Assembly (NCBI GenBank): GCA_934646965.1 | Contig: CAKUEZ010000030.1 | Coordinates: 1-21,784, forward strand | Direction: 5' to 3' | DNA: 21,784 nucleotides | Origin: an uncultured Collinsella sp. | Lineage (GTDB): Bacteria; Actinomycetota; Coriobacteriia; Coriobacteriales; Coriobacteriaceae | Shown here: piece by piece, positions 1 to 6,235 of the stretch | Layout: the number at the start of each line of letters is the position of its first letter | Numbering within the stretch: the first letter of the stretch is position 1 | The notes under the pieces: generated by a model | What the model saw: the letters and a program-made list of their open reading frames with translations, nothing else | Told to the model about the DNA's origin: nothing | Database searches by the model: none | Position numbers and translations under genes: made by a program

Positions 1-46
1 CGCCTCCCATATGGAGCCCATTATCTCGCACAAACGCAAGCCGGTC

Positions 47-73
47 AAAATCGGGAATACGACTCCCGATTTT
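47..73. terminator. Stem-loop, possible bidirectional terminator
   Basis: A perfect 10-bp stem, AAAATCGGGA at 47-56 paired with TCCCGATTTT at 64-73, has a 7-nt loop. The stem ends in A4/T4, so either strand would carry a U-run after the GC part. It may end transcripts from a gene left of the window. An outer pair, CGCCTCCC at 1-8 and GGGAGGCG at 115-122, encloses it, so the whole 1-122 stretch may instead be a structured or repeated intergenic element. Confidence 0.4.
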
Positions 74-230
74 CACTATTCAGTGACGATACCATGCCCT
101 GCTCCGTAATCATCGGGAGGCGTACCGGCGGCATGATGACCCCAGAGGCAAAAACTTATTATTTATACTCAAGCTAAATAACCCTGTATCAACCTAGTTT
201 ATCGAGCGATCTCACCGCATCGATCCATTT

Positions 231-251
231 GGCAGCAAGAGGCTTGCTGCC
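231..251. other. Perfect 9-bp stem-loop
   Basis: GGCAGCAAG (231-239) pairs perfectly with CTTGCTGCC (243-251) around a 3-nt loop. It lies directly left of the 19-bp tandem repeats. No U-run follows on either strand, so it is not a standard terminator. Its function is unknown. Confidence 0.5.
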
Positions 252-255
252 CCTG

Positions 256-312
256 TTAACAAAACGCGCAAAAGTTAGCAAAACTTGCAAAAATTAGCAA
301 AACTTGCAAAGG
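256..312. repeat. Three tandem 19-bp repeats
   Basis: Three head-to-tail 19-bp units at 256-274, 275-293 and 294-312 follow the pattern TTAgCAAAACttGCAAAag. Units 2 and 3 differ only at their last two bases; unit 1 is diverged (TTAACAAAACGCGCAAAAG). Each unit contains a small palindromic core, GCAAaacTTGC. This looks like an iteron-type protein-binding array or a small minisatellite. No gene starts nearby on the + strand, and the flavoprotein gene ends just to the right. Confidence 0.7.
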
Positions 313-345
313 GATTGTCTGCAGCTACCAAAGTCTATAAATTTC

Positions 346-387
346 TTAACGCAGATTAATCGATATTTGATTATTTTTCTGCGTTAA
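346..387. repeat. 10-bp inverted repeat downstream of the flavoprotein gene
   Basis: TTAACGCAGA (346-355) and TCTGCGTTAA (378-387) form a perfect inverted repeat with a 22-nt AT-rich loop. It sits about 30 bp beyond the stop codon of the leftward flavoprotein gene and could act as a weak terminator, but the stem is AT-rich and no clean U-run follows. A binding site is an alternative. Confidence 0.4.
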
Positions 388-416
388 AAAGTACTGACAC
401 CCATTCATGTGACCGC

Positions 417-947
417 TTAAGCCAACTTGCGGGCGAGCTCTCGCACCTCTTCCAGCTTGGGCGAGGAGGCCATGCTGTCGCGCTCGGTCATACCGCTGAT
501 GGTGACAATGCCCTGGTCCTCCCACTTGCAGTACGCGCAGGTTGACTTGTACATAGCGATCGCCGCATCATAGACGCCCTCGCTGTGGCTATCGAGCAAA
601 AGGGCCGTCTTGGTAAACGGGAATCCCGTGGCACCGAAGGCGTACAGGCGGTCGATGGCGGCTTTCTCCTGCGCGGTGATATCAAACCAATAGATGGGCG
701 AAGCGAAGACAACCATGTCGGCGTCTTTCAGCAACTCGATCACGTCGGCCATGTCGTCCTTCTGCACGCAGGTGCCCTCATGGGCAAAGCAGTACTGGCA
801 TCCCAGGCAACCAGCAATCTTCTTGCTGGCAACGCGGACGACCTCGACCGTATGGCCGCCCTTGCGCGCGGTCTCGGCAAACGCCTCGACCATGGTGTCG
901 GTATTGGCGCCCTTACGCGGGCTGCCGCTCAACACAACGATATTCAT
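417..947 (-). CDS. Flavodoxin-fold NAD(P)H-dependent FMN reductase / iron-sulfur flavoprotein
   Basis: This 176-residue protein is a member of the NADPH-dependent FMN reductase / iron-sulfur flavoprotein superfamily. It starts with a beta strand and the phosphate-binding loop GSPRKGANTDTM (residues 8-19), which binds the FMN phosphate. Cysteines 47, 50, 53 and 60 make a CX2CX2CX6C cluster, matching the compact motif that holds a [4Fe-4S] cluster in iron-sulfur flavoproteins. SPIYWFDIT (83-91) is the conserved loop near the isoalloxazine ring. The start is set by a strong Shine-Dalgarno sequence (GGAGGGAG) just upstream. Expected role: cytoplasmic electron transfer from NAD(P)H or ferredoxin to an unknown acceptor. 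No operon partner is visible. The fold assignment is firm; the physiological substrate is unknown. Confidence 0.9.
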   Translation of the reverse strand: MNIVVLSGSPRKGANTDTMVEAFAETARKGGHTVEVVRVASKKIAGCLGCQYCFAHEGTCVQKDDMADVIELLKDADMVVFASPIYWFDITAQEKAAIDRLYAFGATGFPFTKTALLLDSHSEGVYDAAIAMYKSTCAYCKWEDQGIVTISGMTERDSMASSPKLEEVRELARKLA

Positions 948-991
948 AGGAATCTCCCTCCTTCATGCCGCAGGCGCGCGGCACACATTTT

Positions 992-1021
992 GTTGTAACC
1001 AAAACGGATGGAGCTATTCAA
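992..1021 (-). promoter_or_regulatory. Candidate promoter of the flavoprotein gene
   Basis: On the minus strand a TTGAAT box (1016-1021) and a TACAAC box (992-997) are 18 bp apart, about 45 bp upstream of the flavoprotein start. Both boxes are near consensus but not ideal. Assigned by inspection only. Confidence 0.35.
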
Positions 1022-1056
1022 TCGTCTGCAGATCGCATCTCTTGTTCGCGCTCTCC

Positions 1057-1103
1057 TTCCCGGTTTCGAAACTCGAATTTAATTAAAGTTTCGAAACCGG
1101 GAA
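1057..1103. repeat. 17-bp inverted repeat containing two GTTTCGAAAC palindromes
   Basis: TTCCCGGTTTCGAAACT (1057-1073) and its exact reverse complement (1087-1103) are separated by a 13-bp AT-rich spacer. Each arm contains its own 10-bp palindrome GTTTCGAAAC (1063-1072 and 1088-1097), with centres 25 bp apart. Such a pair of identical palindromes could be a dimeric-repressor operator, or it could be the folded arms of an intergenic repeat element. It lies about 110 bp upstream of the flavoprotein start. Confidence 0.6.
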
Positions 1104-1288
1104 AACAATATAGATACCGATATCGAACGCCTTGTAAATACCGAAAACCCCAAAGAGGCAAGCACCTCTATCGCCCTGATCATAATCGACAATCACGTAA
1201 GAGCGACCGTAGTCTTTACAGGCGGCTCGATTGGTCCGCGCACGCACTCGGCGCACACCAAAGCCACCGACACGGCACATGCCGAAAA
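1104..1288. other. Gap without a supported gene
   Basis: This stretch lies between two large inverted repeats. Short reading frames exist on both strands, but none has a ribosome-binding site or a recognisable domain. I see no RNA gene here. With the neighbouring repeats it forms a gene-free block of about 800 bp between the flavoprotein gene and yjdF. Confidence 0.5.
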
Positions 1289-1358
1289 AATGAGAGTGGA
1301 TAATCTCCCACTTTGAACCTTGCTTGGAGCTCAAAGTGGGAGATTATCCACTCTCATT
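1289..1358. repeat. 28-bp perfect inverted repeat with 14-nt loop
   Basis: The arm at 1289-1316 (starting AATGAGAGTGGATAATCTCC) is the exact reverse complement of 1331-1358, with a 14-nt spacer. The 70-bp structure would form a very stable cruciform or RNA hairpin. A-rich sequence precedes the left arm (1285-1290), but only a short T-run follows the right arm, so it is a poor + strand terminator. On the minus strand the left-side A6 becomes U6 after the hairpin, so it could stop leftward transcripts. A miniature palindromic repeat dispersed in the genome is the other likely explanation. Confidence 0.7.
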
Positions 1359-1543
1359 CATCAGGCGTCCGAAAATCCACGCTCGTGTGTCCGTATTTCC
1401 ACGCTCGCACAGCGCGTGTTCAAACGCACACTGTGCCCTTGGTAGAGGATGGCATGGGGACCCTGGCATTCGCCGCCTTCGATGATTAGAGGCGTCATTG
1501 CCGTGAACGCCGTTGCGCCCCCGACTTATGGATAAGACGGTTA
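1359..1543. other. Gap without a supported gene
   Basis: There is no ribosome-binding site, domain or RNA signature here. A short hairpin-forming stretch (CTTATGGATAAG near 1525-1536) is the only local structure. The leftward reading frame crossing it has no start signal and a low-complexity composition. Confidence 0.4.
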
Positions 1544-1598
1544 TGGGGGTATTTCTTGCAGACATTTCGATTAACACCCTCAAAACTAAGGTATTTTC
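1544..1598. repeat. Copy A of a ~55-bp diverged intergenic repeat
   Basis: This copy begins TGGGGGT (1544-1550) and ends with ATTAACACCC...ACTAAGGTATTTTC (1570-1598). The same layout recurs at 3018-3073 in the same orientation. The 3' 30 bp agree at roughly three quarters of positions and the spacing between the two blocks is identical (26 bp). It lies upstream of the yjdF leader. Its function is unknown; a regulator site or a small genus-specific repeat is possible. Confidence 0.5.
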
Positions 1599-1637
1599 AT
1601 CCCCGTGCAAGCGTATTGCCAAATGCCAGTTCAATAG

Positions 1638-1747
1638 CCCCGCGTTTACAACCCTGCCGTCGGGCAGTCGTGGGCGTGCGGGAGTCCGCATCAGTAACCT
1701 GCCTCCTTGGTTGTCCCTTCTCTGCATGGTCATCTACATAAAGGAGG
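1638..1747 (+). promoter_or_regulatory. Structured yjdF leader with Shine-Dalgarno sequestration (candidate yjdF riboswitch)
   Basis: The leader can form CTGCC/GGCAG (1654-1658 with 1663-1667). It also has two competing pairings of GCGGG near 1678-1682: with CCCGC at 1639-1643, or as part of TGCGG/CCGCA at 1677-1681 and 1686-1690. CCTCCTT at 1702-1708 is exactly complementary to the Shine-Dalgarno AAGGAGG at 1741-1747, so an off-state hiding the ribosome site can be drawn. Known: yjdF genes of Firmicutes are controlled by the yjdF RNA motif, which binds azaaromatic compounds. Whether this leader matches that motif was not tested. Confidence 0.4.
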
Positions 1748-1755
1748 AACCAACC

Positions 1756-2175
1756 ATGCAGATCAGCGTGTCGTCCACCCTGACCGTATATCACGACGGC
1801 CAATTCTGGGTTGGGCTGGCGGAGCATGTCGAGGACGGCAGATACGGCGTCGCCCGCATCGTCTTTGGCGCGGAGCCGTCCGATGAGGAGATTCTGCGAT
1901 TCGTTGTCGGCAAATGGGAGAAGCTCTCGTTCTTCGGTGGCGAGCCGACCGAGGCGAGCAAGCCCGCGAAGAACCCCAAGCGACGCGCTCGCGAGGCTGC
2001 GAAGGCCCTCAAGCAGCCAGCGATGAGCACCAAGGCGCGGCAAGCGCTCGCGAATCAACGTGAGGCAATGAAACGGGAATCGGCTCACGCGAGAAGCCAA
2101 CGCCGCGCGGAAGAGGCGGAGGCGCGCTTCGAGCAGAGAAAGCTGAAGCACAAGCAGAAGCATCGCGGACATTGA
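1756..2175 (+). CDS. yjdF: YjdF family protein (DUF2992)
   Basis: This 139-residue protein matches the YjdF family along its whole length. The N-terminal part carries the family signature LTVYHDGQFWVGLAEHVEDG (about residues 9-28), then VARIVFGAEPSDEEIL and FV (36-55). The C-terminal half is a strongly basic helix rich in Arg, Lys, Glu and Ala that ends in the hallmark KHRGH. In Bacillus subtilis the homologue is under the yjdF riboswitch; its biochemical role is not established, and RNA binding or a response to toxic aromatic compounds has been suggested. The ATG at 1756 is chosen over the longer upstream frame because AAGGAGG lies 8 bp before it and the family starts here. Single-gene unit; the family call is firm, the function unknown. 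Confidence 0.92.
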   Translation: MQISVSSTLTVYHDGQFWVGLAEHVEDGRYGVARIVFGAEPSDEEILRFVVGKWEKLSFFGGEPTEASKPAKNPKRRAREAAKALKQPAMSTKARQALANQREAMKRESAHARSQRRAEEAEARFEQRKLKHKQKHRGH

Positions 2176-2336
2176 TCGCCATTTGCGGCAAGGCAAACCA
2201 TATACTGCAGCGGCGTCAATTCCACTTGAAGCCGACGCCGCGTAGACGCTAATGGTGACGGCTATGCACGGGCACGGGCGCGCCACCGCACTTCACAGCT
2301 TGTTTCTCAAGTATTTGGGACGCACACGCGGCGTTC

Positions 2337-2359
2337 AAAAATGCGGAGCGACTCCGCAT
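2337..2359 (-). terminator. Rho-independent terminator after the toxin remnant
   Basis: On the minus strand ATGCGGAG (2359-2352) and CTCCGCAT (2348-2341) form an 8-bp stem with a 3-nt loop, followed by TTTT (2340-2337). It lies about 25 bp beyond the stop codon of the leftward toxin-like remnant. Confidence 0.75.
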
Positions 2360-2383
2360 GGCTCGAGACTGAGCCGAGGTACC

Positions 2384-2746
2384 CTACTTCTCGCCCTCCA
2401 GCAGCCCCACGATGCGGTCGATGTCGACGGCAAAGCGAGGCCTTCCCTCGCGCTCGTAGCGGTCGAGGTATGCCTGGCACTCGGAGACAATGCGCTTGGT
2501 GTTGCCGTCGATGATGCGCTGGAGCGTCTCGTAGTAGGCCGAGCCCTCGGTCCTGAAGCGGCGCTGGTAGGACTTGGTTATGGGGAACATCTTGATGTAG
2601 TGGATGCCGTGGCGGCAGCCGTGGGGCGGGGTGGCAACGCAAAGTACTGGTCTTTGGACACGTTAGGGGCGATTGTGCTTAAGCATGAGCTCGCGGTCGC
2701 CATCGACGAGGTCGAAGAAGTCCTGGGAGATGGATACGATCTTCAT
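2384..2746 (-). pseudogene. Decayed gene resembling a type III (ToxN/TenpN-like) toxin
   Basis: Three pieces of one protein can be read. Piece 1 starts at ATG 2746 behind an AAGGGGG ribosome site, begins MKIVSISQDFFDLVDGD and runs to KHNRP, where a TAA stops it at 2665-2663. Piece 2, in a shifted frame straight after, reads NVSKDQYFALPPRPTA. Piece 3, back in the first frame, reads RHGIHYIKMFPITKSYQ and continues to LLEGEK and the stop at 2384. The order fits a toxin of the ToxN/AbiQ/TenpN superfamily as I remember it, with the segment after the RPY-like motif deleted (roughly 20-30 residues) and at least one frameshift. The upstream RNA repeat array expected of a type III antitoxin is not evident. 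The family call is tentative; that the gene is broken is well supported. Confidence 0.5.
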
Positions 2747-2772
2747 CGGTTACGCCCCCTTCATACGAAGCG

Positions 2773-2796
2773 GGGCCCGCATCGCTGCAGGCCCCT
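2773..2796 (-). other. GC-rich stem-loop upstream of the toxin remnant
   Basis: GGGGCC (2773-2778) pairs with GGCCCC (2791-2796), extended by GC pairs inside the loop. It lies 27-50 bp upstream of the toxin-like start. In type III toxin-antitoxin loci a hairpin between antitoxin RNA and toxin limits toxin transcription; this could be its remnant, but no U-run follows, so that is inference. Confidence 0.35.
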
Positions 2797-3017
2797 ACAG
2801 GTGGGCGATATTCTACGCCTTGCGACACCCCGTCGCCCACGGAGGTTAAACGTACACGTAAGCCGTACTCTGAAAGCCGCGGCTTCCGGCAAGTAGTTTA
2901 TACCACGAAAGGTCGCTTTCAATGCGCATAGCTCACAAAGTAACACTCGCTGGGCCGTCACCCCTGGCAGCTACCCTCCAATCTTCATTGGAGTCAGCAG
3001 ATCAATTCATATAGTCG
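2797..3017. other. Gap without a supported gene
   Basis: This is the region where an antitoxin RNA would be expected for the leftward toxin remnant. I looked for tandem repeats and found none. A short hairpin GAAAG/CTTTC near 2909-2922 and an AT-rich GGTATAAACT box (minus strand, about 2893-2902) are the only signals. Confidence 0.35.
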
Positions 3018-3073
3018 TGGGGGTTTATCCTAAAGGGATTCAAATTAATACCCCCCATAACTAAGGAATTTTC
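3018..3073. repeat. Copy B of the ~55-bp diverged intergenic repeat
   Basis: TGGGGGT (3018-3024), then ATTAATACCC...ACTAAGGAATTTTC (3044-3073), matches the layout of the copy at 1544-1598. It ends exactly where the guaA-like att candidate begins, so it may belong to the host flank of the element. Confidence 0.5.
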
Positions 3074-3087
3074 TACTCCCACTCGAT
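3074..3087. other. Candidate attachment site (left), guaA 3'-end-like
   Basis: On the minus strand the sequence reads ATC GAG TGG GAG TAG, encoding IEWE-stop, the typical C-terminus of GMP synthase (GuaA), whose gene end is a known integration target. TCCCACTCGAT (3077-3087) recurs exactly at 21259-21269 in the same orientation; 13 of 14 bases match over the wider site. The sequence to its right is not guaA but a frame continuing from the HTH gene's tail, as expected for an element end. Confidence 0.4.
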
Positions 3088-3201
3088 AACGGGTGCCGCA
3101 GGTAAATGAGGCGCTCGTTTTGCCTCAGCCCGTTCTATCAGGCATTCTCCCATCGCCGTTTGATACTCATTTGGTCCTCACGCCGGCTAATCTGACCACA
3201 A

Positions 3202-4338
3202 TTAGGGCAGGGCATACCCCTTCTTAAATCGCTCGTCAAAGGGACAGAAATCGCTATAGACATAGCCGTCAATAAGCGATGAACCGTTCGGTTGGCGTAT
3301 CTCATGCTGCCGGAACTTCTCGACATAGCCATCGGACTTATCGTGCTCGAAATAGTCGAACTGATCAAGCCATTCGTCGTATTCATCGGCCCGCTTCACG
3401 CGCGTTTCATACCTCTTCGCCCATTCAAAAAGAAAAGAGTCGGGAACAGGCGCTCTCGCTAGAAGCGCCGGCCCCTCTTCCAGCTGAACCGGAATCAATC
3501 CATATGAAGCCGAGAGCTGAAATAGCGCATGAGCAGCTTGAACAGGACTACCGAAATCGGTAAATACAAGCGCTCCCCTCTTCACCTCAAGAGCGCTGGA
3601 CAGTTTTTGAAGCGCCGCATATTTCGGCACCCTAGCCCCCTGCTCATACGAACGTAGCGTTGCGAGGGAGAGATCGGCCTCTCGGGCCAAATCCAGCTGG
3701 GTCTTTGCAGGGGTACACCGCGCCCTTAGCTCTGGCAGCTTCTTGGACTGCATCCTATTTTGCCAGGGCGTAATCGGCACCCAGGACTCTCGCGGATCAT
3801 ATTCATATCGAAGGGGAAACTGGGACGGATCAAAGTCTGCTGCGTAGTTGTCCTTCCATCTTTCATAGTCGTCTCGGTCGGAGTCGCTCTCGATCTGAGC
3901 ATACTGAGCGGCCCACTTTTTTAGAAACGCCTTCATGAAGGGCGAGGTCGGCTTGAGCGCAGAATAGTGCTCGTTTGCAACAGGCTCGAATCCGTATGTC
4001 GCGGCGAATTGGAAAAAAGCCTGAGCAATCAGATCCGTATCACTGAAGTCGTAATAGTGCAGCGACTCGGCCCGTATTCCGAAAGCGTTCGCAAGTCTAT
4101 CCAAATGCTCCTCCTTCGGGGCGGACTTCATCAGCTCGTAATTTCTTAAGGCCGATTCCGGGATTCCCGCTGCCTGCGCGGCCACCTTTCGAGTCCATTT
4201 TCGCGTCGAACGAAGACGAAGCAGCTTCTGAGACAGCTGCTGCCTTCCCCAGCGTTTACTCGTCTGTTCCCATTCCCTATCGACCACATATGACGACAAA
4301 GCTTCCGAAATTGCACCGACGCAGTCGACGGCAGTCAT
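3202..4338 (-). CDS. Duplicated-module XRE-type helix-turn-helix protein
   Basis: This 378-residue protein has two copies of the same module. Module 1: an HTH at about residues 38-95 (LSQKLLRLRSTRKWTRKVAA, then a recognition-helix region ending in ALRNYE), followed by FFQFAATYGFEPV (108-120) and FMKAFLKKWAAQY (134-146). Module 2: an HTH at about 203-258 (LRARCTPAKTQLDLAREADL, then LATLRSYEQG), followed by LFQLSASYGLIPV (272-284) and FLFEWAKRY (302-310). Each module thus pairs an HTH with a conserved hydrophobic helical segment, and a single chain could bind two half-sites. The start at 4338 has GGAGGTG about 8 bp upstream. It is divergent from the excisionase-integrase genes, the usual place for a regulator of excision or transfer. 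No protease or ligand motif is seen. Regulation of the element is inferred from position. Confidence 0.75.
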   Translation of the reverse strand: MTAVDCVGAISEALSSYVVDREWEQTSKRWGRQQLSQKLLRLRSTRKWTRKVAAQAAGIPESALRNYELMKSAPKEEHLDRLANAFGIRAESLHYYDFSDTDLIAQAFFQFAATYGFEPVANEHYSALKPTSPFMKAFLKKWAAQYAQIESDSDRDDYERWKDNYAADFDPSQFPLRYEYDPRESWVPITPWQNRMQSKKLPELRARCTPAKTQLDLAREADLSLATLRSYEQGARVPKYAALQKLSSALEVKRGALVFTDFGSPVQAAHALFQLSASYGLIPVQLEEGPALLARAPVPDSFLFEWAKRYETRVKRADEYDEWLDQFDYFEHDKSDGYVEKFRQHEIRQPNGSSLIDGYVYSDFCPFDERFKKGYALP

Positions 4339-4529
4339 CCAAATACACCTCCAACAAATAGTTGCCTCAAGTGTACACGTGAAATCTTATGTGTGCAGAA
4401 AATGTATTAGATGCGACTTTCGCAGCAAGATTGAAGCCAATTTCTAATTTTTGTAGCACTTAATGCTTTTTTTGGACATAATCAAGACAAGGGGGCAACC
4501 GGTGCCCCACCCTGGAAAGGAGACTACAT
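4339..4529. promoter_or_regulatory. Divergent control region with leader hairpin before xis
   Basis: This 191-bp, AT-rich region separates the leftward HTH gene from the rightward xis-int operon and must hold both promoters. It contains a T7 run followed by GGACATAAT (about 4466-4481), a plausible -10 element for xis. A stem-loop, GGGGCA (4492-4497) with TGCCCC (4503-4508), sits 8 bp before the AAAGGAG ribosome site of xis and could modulate its expression. No clear -35 boxes were identified. Confidence 0.45.
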
Positions 4530-4739
4530 ATGACACGTCAGCTTATCGGCGCGGAAGAGGTTGCCGAGATCACGGGCATGAGCAAGTCCTATTCGTTCAA
4601 GCTGATCAAGACTTTGAATGCAGAGCTTGCAGCTCAGGGGATCATGACCATCCCCGGGAAGGTCCAGCGCTCGTATTTCGAGGCACGCCTTCTCTCCACC
4701 CCTTCTAAGCAGAAGGTGGCGATGGCCCATGTCGGTTAG
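4530..4739 (+). CDS. Excisionase-like small HTH protein
   Basis: This 69-residue basic protein opens with LIGAEEVAEITGMSKSYSFK, the pattern of MerR/excisionase-type winged HTH domains (about residues 5-45). The recognition helix lies around GMSKSYSFKLIKTLN, followed by a wing-like GIMTIPGKVQRSYFEARL. Such proteins bend DNA at attachment sites and direct the integrase towards excision. The start has AAAGGAG 8 bp upstream. The 3' end overlaps the integrase start by 11 bp, so the two are probably translationally coupled, as in Tn916-like and other integrative elements. The assignment rests on the HTH pattern and the neighbouring integrase. Confidence 0.8.
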   Translation: MTRQLIGAEEVAEITGMSKSYSFKLIKTLNAELAAQGIMTIPGKVQRSYFEARLLSTPSKQKVAMAHVG

Positions 4740-5793
4740 CCGCGACAAGAAGCGCGGGACCTGGACAGTCGAGGCTTGGTATCGCAACTCTATGGGCGAG
4801 CGTCATAAGAAGACGAAGCGCGGGTTCGCCTCCAAGAAGGAGGCTGTGGCTTGGGAGCGCGACTTCCTCGCCTCCTGCGACGAGCGTGTCGAGGTCACCG
4901 TCGAGGCCTTCGTCAAAACCATGTACGCACGTGACATCTACCCTCGACTGCGAGTCGGCACCAGGCTCACCAAGGATGCCATTATCGACAAGTACATCCT
5001 GCCCATTTTTGGCCCCATGCGCCTTTGTGACGTCAAGGCTGCGGACGTGGTGCGTTGGGAGAATTGGCTCCTTGAGCAGAACCTGTCGCAGAGCTATCTC
5101 CACACCATCTGCAACCAGTTCTCAGCCATCTTCAACCACGCCGTCCGATTCTACCGCCTGCCCCAGAATCCCATGTTGGCGGCGGGAAAGGTCGGCTCCA
5201 AGCGCCCCGAGAAGGAGATGCTCTACTGGACCCCTGCCGAGTTCAAGCGCTTCTCCCAGGCCATCGAGGACAAGCCGCTCATCTACCTTGCATTCCTCAC
5301 GCTCTACCTCTCGGGCTGTCGCGAGGGCGAGCTCCTCGCCCTCCGTCCGGAAGACATCGACTTCAATCTCAACGTTATCCGTATCCGTCATTCCTACGCC
5401 CGCATCAAGGGCGAGGACGTTATCGGTCCACCCAAGACGCGCGCCTCGAAGCGGGACATCGTCATGCCGAGCCTCCTTCGTGAGGAGCTGCGTGATTATC
5501 TGTCGACACATCCCGAGATCGCCCCTACCGACCGGCTCTTCCCCGTCACGAAGCACGCGTTGTCGCATGAGATGAAGAGGGGTTGCGAGCTCTCGGGCGT
5601 GAAGCGCATCCGCATCCACGACATCCGCCACTCGCATGTCAGTGCGCTCATCAACAGCGGCTACTCGCCCACGGCGATCGCCGACCGCATGGGTCACGAG
5701 ACCGCCGAGGTAACGGAGATGTACTCGCATCTTTTCCCCTCGACCCAGCACGACCTCGTGGAGGCGCTGGACGAGGTGATGTCGGATGTCTAG
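4729..5793 (+). CDS. int: Tyrosine recombinase / integrase
   Basis: This 354-residue site-specific recombinase would insert and excise the element. Residues 1-45 form an AP2-like arm-binding domain (GTWTVEAWYRNSMGERHKKT). Residues about 55-145 are the SAM-like core-binding domain. The catalytic domain (about 165-345) has the full set of active residues: Arg198 in SGCREGELLAL, Lys236 in PPKTRASKR, His297 and Arg300 in HDIRHSH, His323 in MGHE, and the nucleophile Tyr332 in MYSHL. Length and order match ICE and phage integrases of actinobacteria and Firmicutes. It overlaps xis upstream and the RHH gene downstream. Nothing suggests inactivation. Its target may be the guaA-like sequences at 3074 and 21256. 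Confidence 0.97.
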   Translation: MSVSRDKKRGTWTVEAWYRNSMGERHKKTKRGFASKKEAVAWERDFLASCDERVEVTVEAFVKTMYARDIYPRLRVGTRLTKDAIIDKYILPIFGPMRLCDVKAADVVRWENWLLEQNLSQSYLHTICNQFSAIFNHAVRFYRLPQNPMLAAGKVGSKRPEKEMLYWTPAEFKRFSQAIEDKPLIYLAFLTLYLSGCREGELLALRPEDIDFNLNVIRIRHSYARIKGEDVIGPPKTRASKRDIVMPSLLREELRDYLSTHPEIAPTDRLFPVTKHALSHEMKRGCELSGVKRIRIHDIRHSHVSALINSGYSPTAIADRMGHETAEVTEMYSHLFPSTQHDLVEALDEVMSDV

Positions 5794-6235
5794 GCCGATT
5801 GTGGACGCCAAGGGGCGCCGTCGCTGCAAGACCATCGCCTTCCGCATGTCGCCCGCAGAGGCGGACCAGCTCGACCTCCGCGTCGCTTTGAGCGGTCTGT
5901 CGAAGCAGGAATTCATCGCGAGAAGCCTGCTGGAAGGCACTTTTACTGTGGTCGCAACCACCCGTATGCGCAAGGCGGTTAAGGAGCGCATGGGACCTGT
6001 CGTAGCGGAACTCCGGCGTATCCGGCGCGCAGGAGATATGGACGACGAGCTCGTCGAATCGCTTGAGACGCTCGCCGCCTTTGCCGGATCGTTCGCGCCC
6101 GAGCGCTCCCCTGTGGAGCTTGAAGACGCCCTAATCGCAAACCTGGGTCTGGACGACGGCCTCCCCTACCAAAGCTCGGCCGTCGCCCAAAAACATGAGC
6201 CCACACGTAAGGAGGACTCTGTCGATGAATCTTAG
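5786..6235 (+). CDS. Ribbon-helix-helix protein, MobC-like
   Basis: This 149-residue protein has a clear ribbon-helix-helix segment, CKTIAFRMSPAEADQLDLRV (residues 14-33) followed by ALSGLSKQEFIARSLL (34-49). That pattern is shared by MobC-type relaxosome accessory proteins and by small regulators of integrative elements in Gram-positive bacteria. The remainder is helical and acidic. It overlaps the integrase stop by 8 bp and is followed closely by another small gene, so it is part of the integration operon rather than next to the relaxase. It could be a relaxosome component, an autoregulator or a replication accessory protein; the DNA-binding fold is the only well-supported part. Confidence 0.7.
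   Translation: MSRPIVDAKGRRRCKTIAFRMSPAEADQLDLRVALSGLSKQEFIARSLLEGTFTVVATTRMRKAVKERMGPVVAELRRIRRAGDMDDELVESLETLAAFAGSFAPERSPVELEDALIANLGLDDGLPYQSSAVAQKHEPTRKEDSVDES

Noticed and set aside
20..75. Possible c-di-GMP riboswitch (ACGCAAGCC near 34-42)
   Set aside because: Only a short similarity to the GACGCAAAGCC part of GEMM; the remaining conserved parts are missing, and no downstream gene is in place.
1083..1334. Leftward 83-codon frame between two inverted repeats
   Set aside because: Both ends lie inside palindromic repeats and there is no ribosome site; it is more likely part of an intergenic repeat.
2252..2896. A 214-codon + strand frame
   Set aside because: It is antisense to the readable toxin-like fragments and their terminator; no ribosome site or domain was found.
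3073..3201. Short peptide frame ending IEWE after the HTH gene
   Set aside because: No ribosome site precedes its ATG, and stops separate it from the HTH gene; it is better read as an element end fused to a guaA-like att core.
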